Shown here in pieces: positions 1 to 5,573 of a DNA stretch of 5,798 nt. This DNA comes from CAVPGH01 sp046726955 (GTDB lineage: Bacteria > Acidobacteriota > Vicinamibacteria > Fen-336). A model generated the notes under the pieces. The model saw nothing but the letters and a program-made list of their open reading frames with translations. It had not been told where the DNA came from and did not search any database. Made by a program: the position numbers and the translations under genes. Every line of letters begins with the position of its first letter. The first letter of the stretch is position 1. The DNA lies in NCBI GenBank assembly GCA_046726955.1, contig JBKPBQ010000179.1, positions 1 through 5,798 on the forward strand. Direction: 5' to 3'.

Positions 1-408
1 CCCCAGCTCCTCGAGGAGGGCCTGGGCCTGCTGTCGTGCCTCTTGCGCGTCCTGCCGGGCGATGAGCAGCGGCATCATGACGTTCTCGAGCGCCGTGAAC
101 TCCGGCAGCAGGTGGTGGAACTGGAAGACGAAGCCGAGGGCGGCGTTCCGGAACTGGCGCAGGCGGGGCTCGGGGAGGCGCTGGAGGTCCTCGCCGGCGA
201 ACGTGAGCTCTCCGGCGTCCGCGCGGTCGAGGGTTCCCAGGATGTGAAGCAGCGTCGACTTCCCCACTCCGGACGCGCCCAGGATCGCCAGCATCTCGCC
301 TTCCCGTACCTCGAGGTCGAGGCCCTTGAGCACCTCGACGCGGCCGGCGGGCGTCGGATAGCTCTTGTCGATCCCGCGGGCCACGATGAGCGGCTTTTCG
401 GTCGTCAT
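1..408 (-). CDS. lolD: Lipoprotein-releasing ABC transporter ATP-binding subunit LolD (C-terminus beyond window)
   Basis: ATPase of the LolCDE-type complex, which uses ATP hydrolysis at the inner membrane to extract lipoproteins and hand them to the periplasmic carrier LolA. The first 136 residues are present and the rest lies past position 1. The Walker A motif is GASGVGKST at residues 44-52. The Q-loop with the LolD-typical stretch FQFHHLLPEFTALENVMMP spans about 95-113; this FHHLLPEFTALEN block distinguishes LolD from other MacB/FtsE-like ATPases. The signature motif, Walker B and H-loop would be in the missing part. The ATG at 408-406 overlaps the lolC TGA (407-405) as ATGA, so translation is probably coupled to the permease gene. 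No strong Shine-Dalgarno sequence precedes it. Family assignment is secure. Confidence 0.95.
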   Translation of the reverse strand, partial: MTTEKPLIVARGIDKSYPTPAGRVEVLKGLDLEVREGEMLAILGASGVGKSTLLHILGTLDRADAGELTFAGEDLQRLPEPRLRQFRNAALGFVFQFHHLLPEFTALENVMMPLLIARQDAQEARQQAQALLEELG

Positions 409-1634
409 TCGTAGCGGAGCGCTTCCGCAGGGTCGAGCTTTGCCGCTCCGCGCGCCGGGTGGAGGGTGGCCACGAAGCAGATGACGAGCGCCCCCAGGAT
501 GACGATCGCGGCATCTCCCGGCAGCAGCCGGAAGGGGACGTGGGAGATCTGGTAGACGTCCTCGGGCACCTTGAGGAGCCGGTAGCGGTCGAGCACGTAG
601 CAGGCGAGGACGCCCAGGGTCGCGCCGATCAGCGTTCCCACCGCCCCGATGATGGTTCCCTGCAGCATGAAGATCCGCATCATCGCCCCTCGCGACGCGC
701 CCATCGACACGAGGATCGCGATGTCCTTGTGCTTCTCCATCACCATCAGCACGAGTGTGGCCACGATGTTGAGCGCGGCGACCATCACGATGAGGCCGAT
801 CGTGAGGGCGATGGCGGTCTTCTCCAGCCAGAGAGCGGAGAAGAGGCTCTGGTTCATCTGGATCCAGTCGGTCGAGACGTAGCCTTCCCCGAGGTGCGCG
901 AGGACGTCCCTGGCTAGCCGCCTGACCTGGAAGATCTGCTCGACGCGCACCTCGACGAGCGTGGCGCGGTCGTCCTCCCCGAACATCCGCTGCGCCGACG
1001 CCAGGGGCAGGTAGGCCCAGGACGAGTCGAACTCGAAGAGGCCGGTGCGGACGATTCCGGCCACGTGGAACTTCGTCACGCGTGGGAGCACGCCCATGGG
1101 GGTGAGGCGGCCCTGCGGGGACGTGACCGAGACCACGTCGCCGATGCCCACGTTCAGGGTCCCGGCGAGCTCGCGGCCGAGGAGGACCGGGGCGGCGCCG
1201 TCTTGCGTCTCGTCGAATCCTTCGAGGCTTCCCTCCTCGAGGTGGCCCTGCAGGTCCGTGACGGACTTCTCGTCCGCGACGCGGATGCCCTTGAGCGTCG
1301 CCAGGGCGGAGCCGGTCGCGCTGGTGATGAGCCCCTTGCCGTAGAACGCGGGGGCGGAGCCGAGGACGCCGGGCACCTCGCGGACCTTCTGCACGACGTC
1401 CCGGTACTCCTCGAAGGGCGCTCCTCCGTTCCGGTAGACGCTCAGGTGCGCGGTCGCGCCGAGTATCCGCGAGCGGATCTCGCCCTGGAGGCCGGTCATC
1501 AGGCCGAGCGAGATCAGAACCGCCATCACGCCCACCGCCACCCCGATGACGGAGATCGCGGAGATGAGGGAGATGAAGGCCTGCTTGCGCTTCGCGGTCA
1601 GGTAGCGGAGAGCGACCGTCAGCTCGTAGGGCAC
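405..1634 (-). CDS. lolC: Lipoprotein-releasing ABC transporter permease, LolC/LolE family
   Basis: Inner-membrane permease of the lipoprotein-releasing complex, 409 residues, the usual family length. The N-terminus MPYELTVALRYLTAKRKQ is typical, followed by a first membrane helix at about 20-48. A large periplasmic domain covers about 50-270, and three further helices lie near 272-298, 321-348 and 373-393. The cytoplasmic loop KHKDIAILVSMGAS (301-314) is the conserved contact region for LolD, and the C-terminus PARGAAKLDPAEALRYE is characteristic. Only one permease is visible. Many non-enteric bacteria use a single LolC/E-like protein, probably as a homodimer, so the symbol could equally be lolE or lolF. 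The start is GTG at 1634: an in-frame TAG lies one codon upstream (1640-1638), so no longer start is possible, and homology begins right there. No Shine-Dalgarno sequence is visible before it, which is odd; its original upstream sequence may have been lost when the HNH gene region was inserted. Confidence 0.95.
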   Translation of the reverse strand: MPYELTVALRYLTAKRKQAFISLISAISVIGVAVGVMAVLISLGLMTGLQGEIRSRILGATAHLSVYRNGGAPFEEYRDVVQKVREVPGVLGSAPAFYGKGLITSATGSALATLKGIRVADEKSVTDLQGHLEEGSLEGFDETQDGAAPVLLGRELAGTLNVGIGDVVSVTSPQGRLTPMGVLPRVTKFHVAGIVRTGLFEFDSSWAYLPLASAQRMFGEDDRATLVEVRVEQIFQVRRLARDVLAHLGEGYVSTDWIQMNQSLFSALWLEKTAIALTIGLIVMVAALNIVATLVLMVMEKHKDIAILVSMGASRGAMMRIFMLQGTIIGAVGTLIGATLGVLACYVLDRYRLLKVPEDVYQISHVPFRLLPGDAAIVILGALVICFVATLHPARGAAKLDPAEALRYE

Positions 1635-1675
1635 GGGCTAAGAGGGGACGGAAAGACTGCTCGAGTAACGCTCGC

Positions 1676-1701
1676 GGCGACTCGCCCCGGGGCGAGTCGC
1701 C
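1676..1701. repeat. Perfect 26-bp palindrome containing the shared 16-bp core (left copy)
   Basis: The core CTCGCCCCGGGGCGAG occupies 1681-1696. The flanks GGCGA (1676-1680) and TCGCC (1697-1701) are complementary to each other, so all 26 bases form one perfect inverted repeat with no fixed spacer. Transcribed, it would make an 11-12 bp G+C stem. There is no T-tract on either side, so an intrinsic terminator is unlikely. The same 16-base core recurs at 3001-3016, on the far side of the HNH gene. It may be an element end, a dispersed REP-like repeat or a binding site. Confidence 0.85.
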
Positions 1702-1930
1702 ACATCCGCGGTTCGTCGACCTTGTCGCATCTTCCTCGTCATTCCCACCGTCTCCAGGCGGCCGCAGCGCTCCTCCACCAACCTCCGATCGGCTCGCTCA
1801 CCTCGTAACGCGCATCGCGCATCCTGCCCACAAGCGCCGACGATACCACGACACGCGCGCGGACCTCGTACGGCACCCACGTCAGCGATCATGTGAGCTC
1901 TCCCACCAATCCATTCTGCCTGCCGTGCGA

Positions 1931-1936
1931 AAGGAG
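1931..1936 (+). promoter_or_regulatory. Ribosome-binding site that decides the HNH gene start
   Basis: AAGGAG lies ten bases upstream of ATG 1947. It favours this start over the in-frame GTG at 1893, which has no comparable site and would add 18 residues unlike the family N-terminus. Confidence 0.7.
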
Positions 1937-2508
1937 ACGCCAGGAAATGCATCACCAACCACGGCTCGCGAGCGCCACTGCTCTCTCCGATTCGGAGCTT
2001 CTTCGTCGAGTGCCTCTGCTCGCGGCACGCGCGCGAGAGGCGACCGTCGATCTGGTCGCGCACCTCGCCGAGCTCGACGCGCGCAAGCTCCATCTCCGCG
2101 AGGGCTATGGCTCGCTCTTCGCCTATTGCACGCGCGAGCTGCGGCTCGCCGAGCACGCGGCCTACAACCGGATCGAAGCCGCGCGCTTGAGTCGGGAGTT
2201 CCCGACCGTCCTCGACTTGCTTTCAGACGGATCGCTGAACCTCAGCATCGTGAGGCTGCTCGCCCCGCATCTGCGTCCCGACAACTTCGAGGCGGTGGTG
2301 GCTCGTGCGCGAGGGCGAAGCAAGCGGGAAGTCGAGTTGCTCGTAGCGGAGCTGGCTCCGCAGGCGGACGTGCCGGCTTCGGTGCGCAAGCTGCCGACTC
2401 CGGCTCGGGCCATGGCGCCCAAATCTACAACCCGGTTTGAACTCGCTCCCACCGAGCCTGGGGTCATGTCCGGTCCCCCAGTGCTCTCGACATCCCCTTC
2501 GGTTGCAC

Positions 2509-2529
2509 CCGGTCCGGCGCACGGACCGG
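2509..2529 (+). repeat. Short inverted repeat (8-bp arms, 5-base loop) inside the HNH gene
   Basis: The arms CCGGTCCG (2509-2516) and CGGACCGG (2522-2529) are exact complements around a GCGCA loop. It falls in the Pro/Ala-rich linker, 30 bases before the frameshift. It could form an mRNA hairpin, but it may simply arise by chance in G+C-rich linker sequence. Confidence 0.5.
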
Positions 2530-2999
2530 TCGTCGCTCCGCTCACACCGGAGCGCTACCGATGTGCAGTTCACTGTCGGCGCTGCAACGCACGAGAAGCT
2601 GCGTCAGGCGCAGGAGCTTCTCCGCCGGGAGATACCAGACGGCGATCCCGCCGAGATCTTCGACCGGGCGCTGACCCTCCTGCTCGAAGACGTGGCTCGC
2701 AAGAAGATGGCGATCACATCGCGTCCCAGGCCGCGCAAGCACACGCGGCCGGGATCCCGCCACGTGCCGTCGGATGTGAAGCGCGCCGTGTGGGTACGTG
2801 ATGCCGGACGATGCGCGTTCGTGGCCGCCAATGGCAGGCGCTGCACCGAACGCGTCTTCCTGGAGTTCCATCACGACGAGCCCTACGCCATCGGCGGCGA
2901 GCCGACCGTCACCAACATCTCCCTGCGATGCCGGGCGCACAACGTGTACGAGGCCGAGCTGCTCTTCGGTCCGTGGGTCGCTGAGTCCCCAGGGAACGA

Positions 3000-3017
3000 G
3001 CTCGCCCCGGGGCGAGC
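3000..3017. repeat. 18-bp palindrome containing the shared 16-bp core (right copy)
   Basis: The core CTCGCCCCGGGGCGAG is at 3001-3016, with G3000 and C3017 extending the symmetry by one pair. It is identical to the core at 1681-1696, but the flanks differ. It lies within the HNH gene's last codons, where it encodes LAPGR, and 42 bases beyond the lysS stop codon on the other strand. A hairpin here might weakly end lysS transcription, but the bases after it (TCGTTCCC on the minus strand) are not a U-tract. Confidence 0.8.
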
Positions 3018-3058
3018 GAGCCGCGGGACATGGGACGGGGCGCTCGACCGGACGCGGG

Positions 3059-4633
3059 CTACGACCTTCCACCCTCCGGGCGCATGAGCGGGAACAGGAT
3101 CACGTCGCGGATGGACGGGGAGTCCGTGAGGATCATGGCCAGACGGTCGACGCCCACGCCGCAGCCGCCCGTGGGAGGGAGGCCGTGGCCGAGGGCGCGC
3201 ACGTAGTCCTCGTCCATCTGGTGCGCTTCCTGGTCGCCGCGGGCGCGCGCCTCGAGCTGATCGAGGAAGCGCTGGCGCTGCTCGAGCGGGTCGTTCAGCT
3301 CCGAGAAGCCGTTGGCGATCTCCATGCCTGCCGCGTAGAGCTCGAATCGCTCCGTCGTGGTCGGATCGTCGGGGTGGGCCTTGGCGAGCGGGGAGACTTC
3401 GGTCGGATAGTCGGTGACGAACGTCGGGTCCCAGAGCGAGCTCTCCACGAAGTCCTCGAACAGGAGGGCCACTCGCTTCCCATGCGACAAGCCCAGGTAG
3501 GCATCCGCGTCCTTCTGCTGGGCGCGGCAATGAGACCGGAAGGCCTCGCCGCGGATCGCCGCCTCGAGCCGCGCCGGATCGTCGAGGACTGACCGGTCGA
3601 TACCCGTCGAAGCCGGCACCATCCGGGCAACCCCGTCCTTCATCGACAGTCGCGCGAACGGCCGCGCGAACGAGACCGGCCTGCCCTTGAACGCCACCTG
3701 GCCGCTGGGGACGACGCGGGCGGCCACCGTGGCCAGGAGGCGTTCTGTGATCTCGATGACGTCCCCGCAGTCGAACCACGCCGTGTAGAACTCGAGCATG
3801 GTGAACTCGGGGTTGTGCTGCGACGAGATCCCCTCGTTCCGGAAGTTTCGGTTGATCTCGTAGACGCGCTCCAGCCCTCCCACCACGAGCCGCTTCAGGT
3901 ACAGCTCTGGGGCGATGCGCAGGAAGAGATCGATGTCGAGCGCGTTGTGGTGCGTGACGAAGGGCCGGGCTACGGCACCCCCCGCGATCGGCTGCATCAT
4001 CGGCGTCTCGACCTCGACGTAGCCCTCGGCGTCCAGGAACCGCCGCATCTCCGCGACCATCGCGCTCCGCGAAACGAAGACACGCCGCACATCCGGATTG
4101 GCCACGAGGTCGAGATAGCGCTGGCGGTAGCGGGTCTCGTGGTCGGCGAGGCCGTGCCACTTCTCGGGCGGCGGCAGGAGCGCCTTCCCCAGGAACACGA
4201 GCTTGCGCGCCTGCACGGACAGCTCGCCCTTGCGCGTCCGCATCACCGTGCCCTCGACGCCCAGGAAGTCCCCGAGGTCCACGAGGTCGAGCAGCGCGTA
4301 CGCCTCCTCGCCCACGTCGTCCTGGCGCACGTAGATCTGGAGGCTCGTCTCCCCGTCGGTGATGGTCGCGAAGCTCGCCTTCCCGTGCCCGCGCTTGGTG
4401 AGCACGCGCCCCGCGACCTTCGCCTCCACCTTCGAGGCCTCGAGCGCGTCCAGGCTCTTGTCGCCGTACGCGGCCAGGATCTCCCCGAGCCGGTGTGTGC
4501 GCACGAAGCGCGTCGGGTAGGGATTGACGCCGCGCGCGCGCAGCGCTCCCGCCTTCTCGAGACGTTGCGCCGATTCCGCGGGCCAGCCGGGAACGGGAAC
4601 GTCGGCAGCCGGCTCCTCTCTCTCCTCGCTCAC
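3059..4633 (-). CDS. lysS: Lysyl-tRNA synthetase, class II
   Basis: Charges tRNA-Lys with lysine in the cytoplasm. It has 524 residues, slightly above the usual 490-510. The N-terminal OB-fold anticodon-binding domain spans about 72-150, and the typical linker WHGLADHETRYRQRYLDL is at 159-176. Motif 1 lies around 204-225 (GYVEVETPMMQPIAGGA), motif 2 around 264-283 (FRNEGISSQHNPEFTMLEFY), and motif 3 at 489-500 (GGCGVGVDRLAM). PTFVTDYPTEVSPLAK (403-418) and FSELNDP (443-449) are further LysRS landmarks. The GTG start at 4633 overlaps the nusB stop as GTGA. The open frame continues upstream, but there it only mirrors nusB and ribH. The first 20 residues are acidic and poorly conserved, and G-rich sequence rather than a clear Shine-Dalgarno precedes them. 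The protein ends GGRS after the conserved FPLMRPE, with TAG at 3061-3059. Every catalytic motif is intact, so it should be functional. Confidence 0.97.
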   Translation of the reverse strand: MSEEREEPAADVPVPGWPAESAQRLEKAGALRARGVNPYPTRFVRTHRLGEILAAYGDKSLDALEASKVEAKVAGRVLTKRGHGKASFATITDGETSLQIYVRQDDVGEEAYALLDLVDLGDFLGVEGTVMRTRKGELSVQARKLVFLGKALLPPPEKWHGLADHETRYRQRYLDLVANPDVRRVFVSRSAMVAEMRRFLDAEGYVEVETPMMQPIAGGAVARPFVTHHNALDIDLFLRIAPELYLKRLVVGGLERVYEINRNFRNEGISSQHNPEFTMLEFYTAWFDCGDVIEITERLLATVAARVVPSGQVAFKGRPVSFARPFARLSMKDGVARMVPASTGIDRSVLDDPARLEAAIRGEAFRSHCRAQQKDADAYLGLSHGKRVALLFEDFVESSLWDPTFVTDYPTEVSPLAKAHPDDPTTTERFELYAAGMEIANGFSELNDPLEQRQRFLDQLEARARGDQEAHQMDEDYVRALGHGLPPTGGCGVGVDRLAMILTDSPSIRDVILFPLMRPEGGRS

Positions 4634-5079
4634 GCCCCGCCCGCCCCCCGGACAGGCGCGGAAGTCGAAGCCCCGTCGCGCACCTTGCGCCGGATCGCGT
4701 CGAGGACGCCGTTCACGAACGAGTGCGACTCCGCCTCTCCGAATCGCTTGGCGAGCTCCACCGCCTCGTCGATGACGACGGCGGCCGGCGTCTCGCCTTC
4801 CCTCATCAGCTCGAAGGTGCCGAGGCGCAGGATCGTCCGGTCCACCGCGGCGATGCGCTCGAAGCGCCAGTTCGTCGCGGCGGCCTTGATCGCCTCGTCG
4901 ATGTCGCCCACGAGGGCCGCCGCGCCGCGGAAGAGCCGCTCCGCCCGCGCGCGCGTCTCCTCCGTCGTGGAGCGAAGACGCCAGTAGTCCCTCTCCACCT
5001 GCTCGAGGGCCGCTCGCGTGGCGTCCCACTGGTAGAGCATCTGGAACGCGCACTCCCGCGCCTTCGTGCGCCGGCCCAC
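4630..5079 (-). CDS. nusB: Transcription antitermination factor NusB
   Basis: A small all-helical RNA-binding protein. With NusE (S10) it binds boxA in nascent rRNA and supports antitermination and rRNA processing. It has 149 residues, close to the family norm. Diagnostic blocks are RRTKARECAFQMLYQWD (3-19), AAVDRTILRLGTFEL (77-91), PAAVVIDEAVELAKRFG (98-114) and SFVNGVLDAI (120-129). The last 15 residues form a Gly/Ala/Ser-rich tail that is probably disordered. The GTG start at 5079 shares one base with the ribH stop (TAGTG), and GGGGGA seven bases upstream may serve as a ribosome-binding site. The ribH-nusB pair is a widespread arrangement, which supports both calls. Confidence 0.97.
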   Translation of the reverse strand: MGRRTKARECAFQMLYQWDATRAALEQVERDYWRLRSTTEETRARAERLFRGAAALVGDIDEAIKAAATNWRFERIAAVDRTILRLGTFELMREGETPAAVVIDEAVELAKRFGEAESHSFVNGVLDAIRRKVRDGASTSAPVRGAGGA

Positions 5080-5573
5080 TAGCGCGTCCCCCGGCCCTTC
5101 TTCTTCCCGCGAAGCGCGCGCACGGCGTGCACCGTGGCCACCGCCGCCCGCGCCGCCTCGGCGCCCTTGTTCTCGGGCCCCGCCGCCGCGCGTGCGAGCG
5201 CCTGCTCCTCCCGCTCCACGGTGAGGACGCCGAAGCCCACGGGAACGCCGGTGCGTACGGCCACCCGCGCCAGCCCGCTCGCGGCCTCCCGCGCGATGTG
5301 CTCGTAGTGGTCGGTCTCCCCGCGGATCACGGCCCCGAGGGCGACGACCGCGTCGAATCGCCCCGAGCGCGCGGCGGCCCGCGCGGCCACGGGAAGCTCG
5401 AAGGCGCCCGGAACGTCCACCACGACGACGTCCCGCGCGGAAGCCCCCATCTCGGTGAGCGCCTCCTGCGCGCCCGCGAGAAGCCCGTCCGTCACCGCCG
5501 CGTTGAAGCGCGCGCGCACGATCGCGACACGGAGGCCGCGAGCCGACGCGCGGTCCGGAGAGGCCTGCTTCAC
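5079..5573 (-). CDS. ribH: 6,7-dimethyl-8-ribityllumazine synthase (riboflavin synthesis)
   Basis: Condenses 5-amino-6-ribitylaminouracil with 3,4-dihydroxy-2-butanone 4-phosphate, the penultimate step of riboflavin synthesis. It usually assembles into pentamers or 60-subunit capsids. It has 164 residues against a usual 150-160, the excess being a basic tail, RGKKKGRGTR. Visible motifs are RFN at 22-24, VPGAFELP at 54-61, GAVIRGETDHYE at 80-91 (His89 is the probable general acid/base), PVGFGVLT at 111-118 and NKGAEAA at 135-141. The EQALAR region (123-128) carries the phosphate-binding arginine position. The GTG start at 5573 overlaps the stop of the upstream crotonase as GTGA. No FMN riboswitch can fit because coding sequence abuts directly; one could only lie upstream of the window. 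Other riboflavin genes (ribD, ribE, ribBA) are absent here. Confidence 0.97.
   Translation of the reverse strand: MKQASPDRASARGLRVAIVRARFNAAVTDGLLAGAQEALTEMGASARDVVVVDVPGAFELPVAARAAARSGRFDAVVALGAVIRGETDHYEHIAREAASGLARVAVRTGVPVGFGVLTVEREEQALARAAAGPENKGAEAARAAVATVHAVRALRGKKKGRGTR

Larger units (their letters stand above)
1635..1946. other. Divergent intergenic region between lolC and the HNH gene
   Basis: A 312-base gap between the divergent starts of lolC (minus) and the HNH gene (plus). It contains the perfect 26-base palindrome at 1676-1701 and the HNH ribosome-binding site at 1931-1936. On the minus strand an open frame runs through the gap and ends at TAG 1640-1638, three bases before the lolC GTG; its last ATG gives a basic 34-residue frame at 1742-1638. 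I found no -35/-10 pair on either strand that I would defend, no RNA gene and no recognisable protein. If lolCD has lost read-through from lysS, a promoter for it should lie here. Confidence 0.6.
1676..3017 (+). mobile_element. Candidate small HNH-gene element bounded by palindromes
   Basis: Inferred, not proven. About 1.34 kb carrying a single plus-strand HNH-nuclease gene sits between lysS and lolC, which both read on the minus strand and which I recall as neighbours in other Gram-negative genomes. Both ends carry the same 16-base palindrome. The protein belongs to a type that is often multicopy in its host genomes, similar to 13E12/DUF222-HNH proteins. I see no transposase, integrase or recognisable target-site duplication, and the true borders could lie outside the palindromes: up to about 40 bases towards each neighbouring gene is unexplained. 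The alternative is an ordinary, vertically inherited gene with repeat sequences settled beside it. Confidence 0.4.
1947..3087 (+). pseudogene. HNH endonuclease (13E12/DUF222-like repetitive family), split by a +1 frameshift
   Basis: The two halves of one HNH protein are in different frames. Frame one (1947-2561, 205 residues) has the helical N-terminal domain, with LSDSELLRRVPLLAARARE, a HLAELDARKLHLREGYGSLF block and SIVRLLAPHLRPDN. A Pro/Ala/Ser-rich linker follows at about 150-200 and the half ends at LTPERYR. Frame two (2563-3087, 174 residues) continues with VQFTVGAATHEKLRQAQ, IPDGDPAEIFDRAL and the HNH module. In joined numbering the module has Cys289, Cys299 and Cys328 as likely zinc ligands, His308-His309 as the HH pair, Asn323, and His331 in LRCRAHN. 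The expected join is TAC CGN GTG CAG, but the sequence reads TACCGATGTGCAG, one base too many. All nuclease motifs are otherwise intact, so the damage is recent or is a sequencing error. The biological role of the family is not established; nuclease activity is inferred from the HNH residues. The 3' end overlaps the end of lysS by 29 bases on the opposite strand. Without the frameshift the product would be about 379 residues. Confidence 0.85.

Noticed and set aside
1065..1808. Plus-strand open frame of 247 codons opposite lolC
   Set aside because: Mirrors lolC codons; no domain, no ribosome-binding site and low-complexity charged composition.
1700..1930. Sigma-70-type promoters in the lolC/HNH gap (for example TTGTCG at 1722)
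   Set aside because: No partner -10 element at the right spacing on either strand; matches were no better than expected by chance.
1638..2156. Minus-strand 172-codon frame overlapping the HNH gene and the intergenic gap
   Set aside because: Its upstream part is antisense to well-conserved HNH coding sequence. Only the last 34 codons lie outside it, and they are mentioned as a possible leader, not as a gene.
2541..2575. Programmed +1 frameshift in the HNH gene
   Set aside because: No stop codon at the shift site, no recognised slippery sequence, and the zero frame stays open to 2801; decay or a read error is simpler.
3000..3017. Bidirectional intrinsic terminator between the HNH gene and lysS
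   Set aside because: The stem is good but no run of T follows on either strand, and the identical core at 1681-1696 points to a repeat rather than a locus-specific terminator.
2883..4160. Minus-strand 425-codon frame inside the lysS region
   Set aside because: Same strand as lysS but out of frame; the Arg/Pro/Gly-rich translation is typical of an off-frame reading of G+C-rich genes.
3815..4987. Long plus-strand open frame (390 codons) opposite lysS and nusB
   Set aside because: It is an antisense shadow of two confidently identified genes. The translation is rich in Arg, Leu, Val and His with no family resemblance, as expected from G+C-rich DNA.
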